DNA from: Anomaloglossus baeobatrachus
Lineage: Eukaryota; Chordata; Amphibia; Anura; Aromobatidae
DNA length: 64,000 bases
Direction: 5' to 3'
Assembly (NCBI RefSeq): GCF_048569485.1
Contig: NC_134360.1
Span: forward strand, 199,251,692 to 199,315,691
The notes below the pieces were generated by a model. That model saw nothing but the letters and a program-made list of their open reading frames with translations. It had not been told where the DNA came from and did no database searches. Position numbers and translations under genes: made by a program. Positions 1-10,353 of this stretch are shown here, piece by piece (position 1 is the first letter of the stretch; the number at the start of each line of letters is the position of its first letter).

Positions 1-2838
1 GAAATCACCCGATGGGGCTCCTCTTGCCACGAGAACTGTCTGAAGACTATACAGCCCATCCGACGACCTCCGGTTCCGGAGTCCCTACCGGGACTTCCCT
101 CGGCCTATTGGTCCTTCGCGGACGTCTTTGATAAAAAGGAGTCAGAGGTACTTCCGCCACATCGTCCTTATGACTGTGCCATCGACCTACTCCCGGGAAC
201 TACACCACCTCGAGGACGGATATATCCGCTGTCTCCTGCTGAAACAAGGGCCATGTCTGCCTACATCACGGAGAGCCTGGCAAGGGGATTCATTCGGAGA
301 TCCTCTTCTCCTGCGGGAGCAGGCTTCTTCTTCGTTAAGAAGAAAGAGGGCGACCTACGCCCATGCATTGACTACCGGGGATTGAACCAGATCACCGTGA
401 AAAATAAATACCCCCTGCCGCTCATCCCCGAATTGTTTGATCGGCTTAGAGGAGCTCGTGTGTTTACCAAGTTGGATCTTCGGGGTGCCTATAACCTGGT
501 CCGTATCCGCTCTGGGGACGAATGGAAGACCGCATTCAATACTCGCGATGGGCACTATGAATACTGTGTGATGCCCTTCGGCCTCTGTAACGCACCAGCA
601 GTGTTCCAGGAATTGGTGAACGACGTGTTCCGGGACCTTCTGTACGTCTGTTTGGTGGTGTATCTGGATGATATCCTGATCTTCTCTCCGGACCTCCAGA
701 CCCACAGAGAGAACGTGCAGCTGGTACTACAAAGACTGAGAGAGAATCGTATGTACGCCAAGTACGAGAAGTGTGTCTTCGAGCAGTCTTCTCTTCCCTT
801 CCTGGGTTACATAATCTCCGATACCGGTCTGCAGATGGACCCGGAGAAGGTCTCTTCCATTCTCAACTGGCCCCCTGCTTCCGGATTGAAGGCAATCCAA
901 CGCTTTCTGGGATTCGCAAACTATTACCATCAGTTCATCCCTCACTTCTCTGCTCTGACTGCACCTCTCTCCGCCTTGACCAAGAAGGGGGCTAATCCAA
1001 AGGACTGGTCACCTGCGGCCGACGCCGCGTTTGGCTCCCTGAAACAGGCATTTGCTTCTTCCCCTGTGCTCCACCGTCCTGAGTGAAACCGACAGTTCAC
1101 CTTGGAGGTGGATGCCTCCTCCTCGGGAGCCGGAGCAGTGCTCATGCAGAAGTCCTCCTCCGGGAAGATGGTTACTTGCGGTTTCTTCTCCAAGAGCTTC
1201 TCAGGGCCTGAACGCAACTACACCATCGGTGACCGAGAGCTATTGGCAGTCAAACTGGCTCTGGAGGAATGGCGCTACCTTCTGGAGGGAGCAGTGTACC
1301 CCGTGATCATTTACACGGACCACAAGAACCTGGAATACCTGCGGTCCGCTCAGCGACTGAACCCACGCAAGCCAGGTGGTCCTTGTTCTTTGCCAGGTTC
1401 GATTTTCAGCTCCATTTTCGACCCGCGGACAAGAATGTATGAGCAGATGCCTTGTCCAGGTCATTCATGCCCATGGAGCAGGAGGAGGAGACATCCCAGC
1501 CCATTATCTGCCCTAGTAAGATCATTCCGGTGGCTCCTGTCACCCTGGCCTAGATACCGCCTGGGAAGACCTACGTCTCTGAGACTGACAGGCAAAAAGT
1601 GTTGCACTGGGGCCATGCCTCGAAAATAGCTGGCCATGCTGGTCAGAAGAAAACATGGAGTACAATTGTACGTCACTACTGGTGGCCATCCCTTCGCACG
1701 GACGTCGCTTCTTTTGTCTCAGCCTGCTCCTCTTGTGCCAGGAACAAGACGCCCAAACACCTGCCATATGGTCGTCTTCTGCCTCTGCCTATACCCTCCG
1801 TTCCGTGGCAACACATTGCAATGGACTTTATTACGGACTTGCCCCTGTCCTCCGGACACACAGTCATATGGGTCGTGGTGGATCGGTTCTCCAAAATGGC
1901 TAATTTCGTCCCTATGGCTGGACTGCCCTCTGCCCAGGAACTCGCTGACGCTTACATACAGCACATCTTCCGGTTGCATGGCTTTCCATCTCACATTGTG
2001 TCTGACAGAGGAACTCAGTTTACCTCCCGCTTCTGGAGGGCCCTCTGCAAACATCTGGGAGTGACTCTGGACTTTTCTTCAGCCTACCATCCTCAGTCGA
2101 ATGGCCAAGTGTAACGAGTCAATCACATCTTGACCTCCTTCTTACGTCACTACGTTAACGCCCATCACGACGACTGGTCCACGCTTCTTCCTTGGGCTGA
2201 ATTCTCCCATAACCACCACGTCAGTGAGTCCTCCTCCAGCTCTCCCTTCCACGTCATTTACGGACTTCAGCCTTCCGTCCCATTACCTGTATCCTCTTCC
2301 TTGGATGTCCCTGCTGCTGATGCTGTAGTCCGTGACTTTACAACAATTTGGGACTCTGTCAAGACGTCCCTTGGACGTGCTTCCCTGCGGATGAAGAGAC
2401 ACGCAGACAAAAGGCGTCTGGATCCTCCGTGTTTCTCTCCAGGAGATCTGGTCTGGCTTGCTTCCAAGTACGTCCGATTGAAGCTACCATCATACAAGCT
2501 GGGTCCTCGCTACATCGGGCCGTTTAAAGTCCTCAGCAAAATAAATGAGGTCTCCTACAAGCTGCAGCTCCCGGCCACGATGAGGATACCCAACTCCTTC
2601 CATGTCTCCCTGCTCAAGCCGGTTGTCCTTGGTCCCTTCTCCGCTGCTGCCAGTTCTGCTCATCCTCCTATTGCTGATGATGACATCTATGCGGTAAGGG
2701 ATATCGTGGCCATGAAAACCGTACGGGGCCGACAGTTCTTCCTGGTGGACTGGGCAGGGTATGGTCCTGAGGATAGGTCCTGGGAACCCCGGGAGAATGT
2801 GGGTACTCCTCTGATATGTGCCTTCCTGTCCCGGTTGC
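1..2838 (+). pseudogene. pol: Ty3/gypsy pol polyprotein remnant (RT-RNase H-integrase-chromodomain)
   Basis: Fossil pol region. Reverse transcriptase covers roughly 250-800, with the PFGLCNAP motif and a YLDD active site near 665. RNase H follows at about 1090-1380 ([10 protein letters not shown] and [14 protein letters not shown]). Integrase has a zinc-binding segment at about 1600-1740, then a catalytic core at about 1810-2115 with MDFITDLP, DRGTQFTS and HPQSNGQ. A GPFKVL C-terminal region and a chromodomain (FLVDWAGYGPEDRSWEPREN) lie at about 2510-2800. The chromodomain defines the chromovirus branch, in which it guides integration to marked chromatin. It is not whole (about three breaks), so it is not expected to make enzyme. 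Confidence 0.92.
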
Positions 2839-2866
2839 GGGGAGGGGGGTGTCGGGGAGGGGGTAC
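2837..2866 (+). other. Polypurine tract of the gypsy element
   Basis: A purine-dominated run of G blocks ends directly against the TGTCACGC start of the LTR. This is where plus-strand DNA priming takes place in LTR retrotransposons. It fixes the left border of the 3' LTR. Confidence 0.75.
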
Positions 2867-2872
2867 TGTCAC

Positions 2873-3040
2873 GCTCCCCGGGTCCCCTGCCTCGCTCCCC
2901 GGCTCCCCTGCCACGCTCTCCGGCTCCCCTGCCTCGCTCCCCGGCTTCCCTGCCTCGCTCCCCGGCTCCCCTGCCTCGCTCCCCGGCTCCCCTGCCACGC
3001 TCCCCGGCTTCCCTGCCTCGCTCCCCGGCTCCTCTGTCAG
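2873..3040. repeat. 21-bp minisatellite inside the LTR (8 units)
   Basis: Eight consecutive 21-bp units of the form GCTCCCCGGCTCCCCTGCCTC differ by only a few bases each. The complementary strand is regularly spaced G runs and could fold as a quadruplex. It lies in the U3 part of the LTR and keeps the preceding reading frame open, which explains the long Pro/Ser-rich frames in all phases here. Confidence 0.9.
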
Positions 3041-3193
3041 GCGTCCCCCGCTCCACAGCCTCCAGGCCCCATCACCTGCGGTCCCCAGGCGGCCCGGTCC
3101 CTGCTCCCGGCACCCGTCGGCAGCTTTGCTCCAGCCTGGCTCTCCTGCCTCCTGTTCACCACTCCCTGCCCTGGCTTCTGGCACCCGGGCCTC

Positions 3194-3203
3194 GCGCATG
3201 CGC
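3194..3203. promoter_or_regulatory. NRF-1-like palindrome in the LTR
   Basis: GCGCATGCGC is a perfect palindrome that matches the core of the vertebrate NRF-1 site. It lies about 90 bp upstream of the TATA-like box, inside the U3 region. Match by eye only. Confidence 0.45.
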
Positions 3204-3283
3204 ATTAGGGCGCGCGCGCGGTCATTGACCCTTTCTTAAAGGGCCAGTGTCCTCCAACAGGATATTGAAGGATCAGGTACTGG

Positions 3284-3290
3284 GTATATA
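3284..3290 (+). promoter_or_regulatory. TATA-like box of the gypsy LTR
   Basis: GTATATA follows the GC-rich block by about 90 bp, the expected place for the core promoter that separates U3 from R. The same TTAAAGGG-to-TATATA spacing occurs on the minus strand of the LTR at 31290-32424. Confidence 0.5.
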
Positions 3291-3717
3291 GGGGGATCCT
3301 TTCCAAGTGGGCGGGGCCTGTTCTTCGTGTTTTCTAAGCTAGGAGTCAGGTCTCCTTGTGTCTTGTGATATACTCACCTATCTCTCTCGTAGAGCCGCTC
3401 CTGCCTCGCCAACCGGTCCTGACGATACCTGAACCCCGAACGGTGACGGCCTGCCATCCCGTCAGTTCCTACCATCTCCGATCCCTGTGGTGACCCACCT
3501 TCTCGCTCCATTGGTTCCGGACTCTGCCTGACGTCATCTCGGCCTCCGAACCTGAGCTCCGTCACCCGGACTACCATCAGAGACCCCGTGGTCCCAGGGA
3601 CTTCTTCACTCCACTCCTCTGAACGGACTGTCCTGCTAGTGCTCCGGCTACCGGGCACCTTGCCCTCGGTGAGGTGTTCAGCCCAGTGGATCCACCTCCT
3701 GGGTCTGCCCGTCCACA

Positions 3718-3825
3718 TGGCCCTAACTGCATGTAGGCAAAGATTTGAGCCTTAAAGACATTGCTACTGCTACGGTAACCCAAAAGTCCTTTTCAGAGCT
3801 AATTCAAATCTATTCTATTCTCTAA
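3718..3825. repeat. Left fragment of a ~160-bp tandem repeat
   Basis: The stretch containing GCATGTAGGCAAAG and AACCCAAAAGTCC repeats, with little change, at 6458-6560 and less well at 6610-6710. It is one unit of the array at 6152-6830, cut off by the Harbinger-like element at 3826. The gypsy LTR forms its left border. Confidence 0.8.
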
Positions 3826-4572
3826 GGGTAAATTCACACAGTGCATTTTTCGCAGTGTTTTTGCGCAGTTTTCGGGTGCGTTTTTGCTCAGAAAACTGCA
3901 TGACTTTGCTTCCCCAGCAAAGTCTATGAGTTTTCATTTTTGCTGTCTGCACACAGCGTTTTTTTTCAGCTGCGTTTTTGTGGTGCCACAAAAACGCAGC
4001 ATGTCAATTATTCCCGCGTTTTTCACTGCGCTTTTCATCCATTGAGTGCAAGGGGACCTTGAAAGACGCAATGAGAAACGCAAATAGGTGCGTTTTGGTG
4101 CGTTTTGGTGCGATTCTAAGACCAAAAACACAGCTATAAACGCAGGAGGTGGGTAGTAAAGGGACATGTACAGGAAGGGGATTCCTTCTGTCAGAAAACA
4201 CAGAAGCGTGAATCCTCCCGGTACCGTCACCGCCGCTTCCACCTCCCGTCCTGGGCATGTATGCTGCCGTGCGGCGTCATGTACGGGCAGGAGGTGGAAG
4301 CGGCTGCGAAAACAAAAGTGAACAATAGAAAAAAAATATCATACTCACCTGTCTGCAGGGTCCCGGTGCCATGCCCGCTCCCAGCTCCTCCTCCCGGTAA
4401 CGCCGCTCCGGGTATGTGCAGTCTCCCCGGGTACGTATGCCTGCAGGATGCAGGACCTGGCGATGGATCACCTGATGCAGTCACCTGACGCATCAGCTGA
4501 TCGTAAGTCTCGAGCTGACGCCAGCGGCCGGCCGGTTTAACCTATGAGCGGATGCGTCAGGAGACTTCATCC

Positions 4573-4641
4573 CTGATTACCGGCAGCTCCTGCCGCGATC
4601 GGACGGGATCAGACTCCCCTCCAGGAGCTGCCGGTAATCAG
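4573..4641. repeat. Perfect 20-bp inverted repeat (hairpin)
   Basis: CTGATTACCGGCAGCTCCTG at 4573-4592 is exactly complementary to 4622-4641, with a 29-base loop. It lies in the middle of the Harbinger-like element and has no coding explanation. Confidence 0.85.
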
Positions 4642-5454
4642 CACATAAGTGAGTATTTTTTTTTTCTTTTTGCACCGATGCATCATCTGATTGTATAAAC
4701 GGCTTTTATACAATCAACTGATGTGTGATGTGATTCAGGCACTTGAATCTAACACATCATCTGATCGCTTTGCCTTCCAGTAAACCGATCAGATGATATT
4801 GGATCCAGATTGGACGGCGCGGGACCCTTGACCCAGGAATACTGTGGAGGGGGGTTCTTTATTTCAATAAAGATGGAGTCACTAATTGTGTTGTGTTTTA
4901 TTTCTAATAAAAATATTTTTCTGTGTGTTGTTTTTTTTTATCTTTACTAGAAATTCATGGTGGCCATGCCTAATAATGGCGTGACACCATGAATTTCGGG
5001 CTTAGGGCCAGCTGATAATATACAGCTAGCCCTAACCCCATTATTACCCAGTGAGCCACCCGGCATCAGGGCAGCTGGAAGAGTTGGATACAGCGCCAGA
5101 AGATGGTGCTTCTATGAAAGTGCCATTTTCTGGGGTGGCTGCAGACTGAAATTTGCAGCGGGGGTGCCCAGAAAGCATGGGCACCCTGCACTGTGGATTC
5201 CAATCCCCAGCTGCCTAGTTGTACCCGGCTGGACACAAAAATTAGGCGAAGCTCACGTCATTTTTTTTTTAAATTATTTCATGAAATTCATGAAATAATT
5301 AAAAAAAAGGGATTCTCTATATTTTTGGTTCCCAGCCGGGTACAAATAGGCAGCTGGGGGTTGGGGGCAGCCCGTACTTGCCTGCTGTACCCGGCTAGCA
5401 TACAAAAATATGGCGAAGCACACGTCATTTTTTTTCGTTTGGGGGGGCAAAGAA

Positions 5455-5907
5455 ATCCTGCATACAGTCCTGGAAGGAGGATGCTGAGCCTTGTAGTTCT
5501 GCAGCTGCTGTCTGCTCTCCTGCATACACTATTGGATGGAGGATGCTGAGCCTTGTAGTTCGACAGCTGCTGTCTGCTCTCCTGCATACACTAGTGGATG
5601 GAGGATGCTGAGCCTTGTAGGTCTGCTCCCCCTGACTCTCCCTCCAGCATACAGTCCTGGATGTAGCATGCTGAGCCTTGTAGTTCTGCAGCTGCTGTCT
5701 GCTCTCCTGCATACACTATTGGATGGAGGATGCTGAGCCTTGTAGTTCGACAGCTGCTGTCTGCTCTCCAGCATACACTATTGGATGGAGGATGCTGAGC
5801 CTTGTAGGTCTGCTCCCCCTGACTCTCCCTCCAGCATACAGTCCTGGATGGAGCATGCTGAGCCTTGTAGTTCTGCAGCTGTCTGCTCTCCTGCATACAC
5901 TATTGGA
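5455..5907. repeat. 63-bp minisatellite with a three-unit higher-order pattern
   Basis: Seven units of about 63 bp each contain ATGCTGAGCCTTGTAG. Three unit types alternate as A-B-C-A-B-C-A: A has TTCTGCAGCTG, B has TTCGACAGCTG, C has GTCTGCTCCCCCTGACTC. The period of the larger unit is about 189 bp. The reverse complement of each unit, ACTACAAGGCTCAGCATGC, resembles the ZNF143 site ACTACAATTCCCAGCATGC. No spacers of a CRISPR kind are present. Confidence 0.88.
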
Positions 5908-6151
5908 GAATGAAGAACATATTGAAGAAGGAAATGACATCAGACCTTTTTTTTTGTTCACTGATAAAAGACGCATAAAGACGCAGTGAGCAAAAACACG
6001 GCAAAATGCAGCAAAAAAACGCACCAAATTGCGGAAAAACGCGCGCGGTTTTTGCCGCATTTTTTTGCCATGGGTGTGTTTATGTGTGGTTTTTGCCGCA
6101 AAAAACGCACAAAAACGCAGCGTCAAATAAACGCAGTGTGTGAACCTAGCC

Positions 6152-6839
6152 TAATAATACCATTCTAAGCTGCAATTACTGTAGGTCTACTTGCTGGAGA
6201 AGGGATAGAGGATTAGAGGCATGTAGACAGGGATTCTAACCATACAGATCTTGTTGCTGCTACATAGAAAATATATTGTATTCTATAATAATACTGCTTG
6301 TTTCTGCATTTAGTGTAGGGCAAGCTGCTGGAGAAGTCATAGTGTATTAGAGGCATCTAAACAGGGTTTCTAACCTTACAGACCTTGCTGCTGCTAATAC
6401 CGTTCTAATCTGAATTTAGTTGAGGCAAAGCTGCTGGAAAAGGGATAGGGTATTACAGGCATGTAGGCAGGGATTCCAGGCTTACAGACCTTGCTGTTGC
6501 TATGTTAACCCAAAAGTTATTTTCAGGGCTAATTCAAATCTATTCTATTCTGTAATAATAATACTATTAGCTGCAATTAATGTAGGGCTAGCTGCTGGAG
6601 GAGGAATAGTATATTAGAAGCATGTAGGCAGGGATTATAGCCTTATAATCTGTGCGGCTACAACCTAAAACCAAAAGTCCTTTCAGGTCTACATCTATTC
6701 TATTCCCTATTAATACTGCCGTTAGCTGCATTCAAAGTAGGTATCGCTGCTGGAGGAGGGATAGTTTTGGATTATAGATATAAGAGCAACGTATATTGAG
6801 TTGCAGTCCTTCTATAGGTATACTGCTGCTGCAACTTAA
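6152..6839. repeat. Tandem repeat of ~110-160-bp units, about five copies
   Basis: Units share GCTGCTGGAG..GGGATAG, GCATGTAGGCAGGGATT, CTTACAGACCTTGCTGCTGC and, in the longer units, AACCCAAAAGT and AATTCAAATCTATTCTATTC. Some units lack the last 50 bp. Copies have diverged clearly, so the array is old. It continues to the left of the Harbinger-like insertion at 3718-3825. Confidence 0.8.
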
Positions 6840-7290
6840 CTGCATTGGTGAGGGCAAGGGTGATGTTATTGGACATGTGCTCATTTAAGGTGAGGATGGC
6901 ACACTGGAAAATATAGTGGCGGCTTGGGACCAAGTATCACAAGATGGCAACTGCCATTAAGTTGCGGAATGCCTCAGAGTCCACCAGCCTAAATGGCAAC
7001 ATTACAAGGATGAAAAGTCAGGATTTTCAAGCATGTAGCACCCTGAGTACTTTCTCCAGCTGCAATTCGTCCACATGCAAAGCTCTCTCTTTAATTGTGA
7101 GCAGTGAGTGTTTCAGTAGACACAGAAAAAGAATGATTGATTTGATGGCGTCATTGATGTTCACTATCTTAATTTGATTCCTCAAAGTTTTGTACAACCT
7201 CATAGATGTCAGACACCCATACCCACTGTTGTAGCTGATATTCAACTACTGCTCTCTGCTGCTCACAAAGTCTTGCTAAGTAAGCATGAG
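6840..7290 (-). pseudogene. hAT transposase relic (C-terminal part)
   Basis: On the minus strand, short interrupted frames read LARLCEQQRAVVEYQLQQ, then a segment ending LLKHSLLTIKERALHVDELQ, then LVDSEAFRNLMAVAIL and LVPSRHYIF. This order resembles the C-terminal region of hAT-superfamily transposases and ZBED-type domesticated relatives, but the catalytic part is not seen. Stops and frame changes separate the blocks, so it is dead. The likeness is from memory of the family, without a database search. Confidence 0.5.
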
Positions 7291-8178
7291 AAAACCCGAC
7301 CTGTAAAATTCAAGGTTTGAACCAAACACCTTGTGTCTGTGTCTTGGAACCAAACACAGACTTTTACCTGTATGTCCGGTTCCTGTTCGGATTTGGTCAC
7401 CAAGATAATTAAAAAAAAGGAAGCAAAATGTTTAAAGCAGGAGATACTTACCAGTCTCCGCACGTGCTGCTGTCACACTGCTTCCGGGTCCACTCATTAC
7501 ATCTCATGCATATTCACTACTGCCCCGTCCACCCTCTGTAACAGTGTCTGCGATTAGCTGCAGTCAGACTGTTGGTGTCTCTAATTGGTTGTCCTCACAA
7601 AGGCTCTCTGGGTCCCTTAATGGAGTGAAAAGATATATATACATTTAAAAAAAATGACGTGGGTCCCCCAAATATTGATACTTAGTGAAGATAAAGCAGA
7701 TGGCAGCAGCCCCCAGCTGTGTGCTGTATTTTGGCTGTGTATCAAAATAAGGGGGATCCCATGCGGCTTTTATTTTAAATTATTTGAATAAACTTTAAAA
7801 AAAAAAATTGCCTGCAGTCCTCCACAATTTTGATATTTGGCAAAGATATAGCAGACAGTTGGTGACTGGTATTCTCAGGCTGGGAAAGCCCATGGTTATT
7901 TGGCCCCCTACAGCCTAAAAATAGCAGCCCACAGCCTCACAACTGTCACATCCATTAGATGCAATAATACTGGCGCTTTACCCGGTTCATCCTGATTGCT
8001 CTGGTGTGGTGGAAATCTGGGTAATATAAGGGGCTAATAATAGCTATGATTTATCAAAAATAGCTGCCACTAAATCCTAGATTAGTAATGTGTAGCGGTC
8101 TATAAGACCCCCTATCACTAATGCTGTAAAAAAAAGTCCTTTATTTAAAAAAAAAAAAAATTCTCTTTCTCCAATTTA
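7281..8178. repeat. hAT-like non-autonomous repeat, copy A (left part)
   Basis: A long interspersed repeat shared with 21987-22632 and 27800-28890. Common blocks include CAGCCCCCAGCTGT with a following T-rich run, a segment reading ATTAGATGC..ACCCGG..CCTGAT, and CTAGATTAGTAATG. It starts near GTAAGCATGAGAAAACCCG, a decayed version of the TGATGAGCGGACCCG-like ends seen in the other copies. It is cut by the TTAA MITE at 8183 and continues after 10357. Confidence 0.55.
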
Positions 8179-8391
8179 TTAAAGGGAACCTGTCACGTCC
8201 CATATGCGTTCTGACCTACAAGCCGGAGCATGTGTGGCCTAATAACTCCTTGGTACCCATCCCTGTGTTGTAATAATGTGTATTATGAATGTAAAAAACC
8301 CCTTTTATTGCTGCTTACATGTTCCCTATGTAAATAGGATAAGCTCTAGTCCCCTGGGTGTCACATCGCCCCATGGGTTTTTGAATAATTT

Positions 8392-8427
8392 CCATGGTAT
8401 CACGCCCCTTTGGGCGTGATACCATGG
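8392..8427. repeat. Perfect 16-bp hairpin with 4-base loop
   Basis: CCATGGTATCACGCCC is followed after CTTT by its exact reverse complement. A related copy of the arm (ATGGTATCACGCCC) recurs at 8667. It marks the centre side of the left arm of the foldback MITE. Confidence 0.9.
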
Positions 8428-8816
8428 ATTTACATGAGTGACGTCACGGTCAGTCCCTTGAGTTCCTGCGCATGCTTGCCATTTCTGCAGCCTTCTCAGC
8501 TGGGTGTTTGCTTGTTGGCTTCAGATGCGCACTGTGCATGATCAGAAGACTCTGATCATACGCAGAAGATGACAAGCAAGCACTCGGATAAGAATCCTGC
8601 GGGAATGGTAAGTGTGCACGCGCGGGATTTGAAGGAGCTGACGGTGACATCGCTCATGTAAATACATGGTATCACGCCCACAGGAGCGATGCGATACCCA
8701 GGGGACTAGGGCCTTTCCTATTTACATAGGTAACATGTAAGCAATAAAAGGGTTTTTTTACATTCATAATACACATTATTACAACACAGGGATGGCTAGG
8801 AAGGGGTTATTAGGCC

Positions 8817-10292
8817 CAGGGCTGGCATCAGCACCCGGCATATCCGGGCAAATGGCAGGGCCCTGGAGAGCCCGGGCGGCCCACTCGGCCTCGTCAGTTC
8901 TGGTGCCCCTTGGCCGGGGCCCACTCGCCTCAGTTCTGCTGCCTCCGGGCCGAGTTCCGGGGACCGCAGTCCTCGGCAGGAATCTGGGGCGCCGTCCCTT
9001 TAAGGCATGCAGACTTCCTGCTTTGAACTTCATCTGTGGGCAGAGCTACCGACCGGCGTCCTGCTCAGTCCCACAGATGAAGGAGGCGCAGTGCCAGCCA
9101 GCGACCCCCAGCACAGCACTTCTTTCCGGCGCTGTGTGGGCCCCCTCTCCACCGTGATTGAGCAGTATGTGCCCTGCCTGCCCCCCGATTTATGGGCCCC
9201 GGTGAGCTGTATGGGCTTCTCCCCCCTAAGTGTATGCCCTGCCCCCCCGGTGCTGTATGTGCTGGCTCTCGGAGCTGTGTGTTTGGGTCCCCCAGAGCCG
9301 CGTGTGTGGACCCCGCAGAGCCGCGTGTGTGGGCCCCCCAGAGCCACGTTTGTGGGCCCCCCAGAGCCGCGTGTGTCTCTTTATGTATGCAGCAGAGCTA
9401 TGTGTGTCTGTATGTATGCAGCAGAGCTATGTGTGTCTGTATGTATGTAGCAGAGCTGTGTGTATGTATGTATGTATGTAGCAGAGCTATGTGTGTATGT
9501 ATGTAGCAGAGCTATGTATGTATGTAGCAGAGCTATGTATGTATGTAGCAGAGCTATGTGTGTATCTATGTAGCAGAGCTATGTGTGTATGTATGTAGCA
9601 GAGCTATGTGTGTATGTATGTAGCAGAGCTATGTGTGTGTATGTATGTAGCATTGCCATGTGTGTATGTATGTAGTAGAGCTATGTGTGTATGTATGTAT
9701 GTATGTAGCAGAGCTATGTGTGTATGTATGTAGCAGAGCTATGTGTGTAGCAGAGCTATGTGTGTATGTATGTAGCAGAGCTATGTGTGTATGTATGTAT
9801 GTATGTAGCAGAGCTATGTTTGTCTGTATGTATGTAGCAGAGCTATGTGTGTCTGTATGTATTCAGCAGAGCTATGTATGTATGTTGCCGAGCTATGTAT
9901 ATCTGTATGTATGTAGCAGAGCTATGTGTGTCTGTATGTATGTATGTAGCAGAGCTATGTGTGTCTGTATATATGTATGCAGCAGAGTATCTGTGTGTGT
10001 CTGTCTGTATGCAGCAGAGCTGTGTCTGTATGTATGCATGTGTGAATGCAGCATAGCAACGTTTGTCTGTCTATATGTATCCAGCAGAGCTGTGTGTGTC
10101 TGTATGCATGTATGATGTGTATCTATGTATGTCAATGTATATGACTGTATAGATGTGTCAGTTCTATATGTATTTTTGTGAGTTTGTCTTTAAATATGTA
10201 TATGTATGTGTACGTATGTGTGTGTCTATGTGTGGATGGGGCCCACTGGGACGCTTCCGCCCGGGGCCGACAAAAACCTGGAGCCGGCCCTG
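8817..10292. mobile_element. Non-autonomous hAT transposon
   Basis: The element begins CAGGGCTGGCATCAGC and its other end, reversed, reads CAGGGCCGGCTCCAGG, the hAT-type terminal inverted repeat. ATTAGGCC stands directly on both sides (8809-8816 and 10293-10300), a perfect 8-bp duplication as hAT elements make. The interior is GC-rich up to 9370, then becomes a long TGTA-based minisatellite. No transposase is present. Confidence 0.9.
9376..10135. repeat. GTATGTATGTAGCAGAGCTAT minisatellite
   Basis: About 25 irregular units of 24-36 bp, each with AGCAGAGCTATGTGTGT and a variable number of TGTA repeats. It grew inside the hAT element. The long Cys/Tyr/Val-rich frames across it come from the repeat and are not genes. 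Confidence 0.9.
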
Positions 10293-10353
10293 ATTAGGCC
10301 ACACATGCTCCTGCTTGTAGGTCGGAACGCATTTGGGACATGACAGGTTCCCT

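Larger units (their letters stand above)
1..3717 (+). mobile_element. Ty3/gypsy chromovirus, 3' half (fossil)
   Basis: This is the 3' part of an LTR retrotransposon of the Ty3/gypsy chromovirus type. The order reverse transcriptase, RNase H, integrase, chromodomain, polypurine tract, LTR is visible on the plus strand. Gag, protease and the 5' LTR would lie left of the window. The coding part is broken, with about three interruptions. Beyond the LTR the sequence passes into a tandem repeat that resumes at 6152, so the element appears to have inserted at the edge of that array. Family assignment is firm; age cannot be measured without the 5' LTR. Confidence 0.93.
2867..3717 (+). repeat. 3' LTR of the gypsy element
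   Basis: The LTR starts TGTCACGCTCCCC after the polypurine tract and ends CCCGTCCACA, giving the usual TG...CA borders. It is about 851 bp long. It holds a 21-bp GC-rich minisatellite near its start, an NRF-1-like palindrome, the phrase TTCTTAAAGGGCCAGTG and a TATA-like box, in U3-to-R order. The right border was placed where sequence matching the 6155-6830 tandem repeat begins; it could be off by some 15 bases. Confidence 0.75.
3826..6151. mobile_element. Non-autonomous PIF/Harbinger-like DNA transposon (2.3 kb)
   Basis: The left end GGGTAAATTCACACAGTG and the reverse complement of the right end GGCTAGGTTCACACACTG form an imperfect terminal inverted repeat. TAA stands on both sides (3823-3825 and 6152-6154), and the flanks rejoin one unit of the surrounding tandem repeat, which shows a clean insertion. 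A 3-bp TWA duplication is the mark of PIF/Harbinger. Many GCGTTTTT motifs lie near both ends. No transposase is visible. Inside are a perfect 20-bp hairpin (4573-4641) and a minisatellite (5455-5907). Confidence 0.75.
8183..10353. mobile_element. TTAA foldback MITE (T2/Kolobok-like) with a nested hAT
   Basis: Ends AGGGAACCTGTCACGTCCC and, reversed, AGGGAACCTGTCATGTCCC flank the element; TTAA lies to the left and TTGA (one change) to the right. The arms are inverted repeats of over 300 bp, partly split by the hAT element at 8817-10292. The Xenopus T2 MITE family has a TTAAAGGRR end consensus, which this fits. The arm at 8225-8260 holds the uninterrupted equivalent of the hAT target site. Confidence 0.8.

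Noticed and set aside
2490-3228. Several overlapping Gly/Arg/Pro-rich frames on both strands
   Set aside because: Produced by the 21-bp GC minisatellite of the LTR. Openness in several phases is a property of the repeat.
5455-5907. Possible CRISPR array
   Set aside because: Units are adjacent copies without unique spacers, the setting is eukaryotic, and there are no cas genes.
9007-10115. Long Cys/Val/Tyr-rich frames, up to 151 residues, that look like a secreted cysteine-rich protein
   Set aside because: They follow the GTATGTATGTAGCAGAGC minisatellite, all three phases are open, and the segment lies in a non-coding hAT element.
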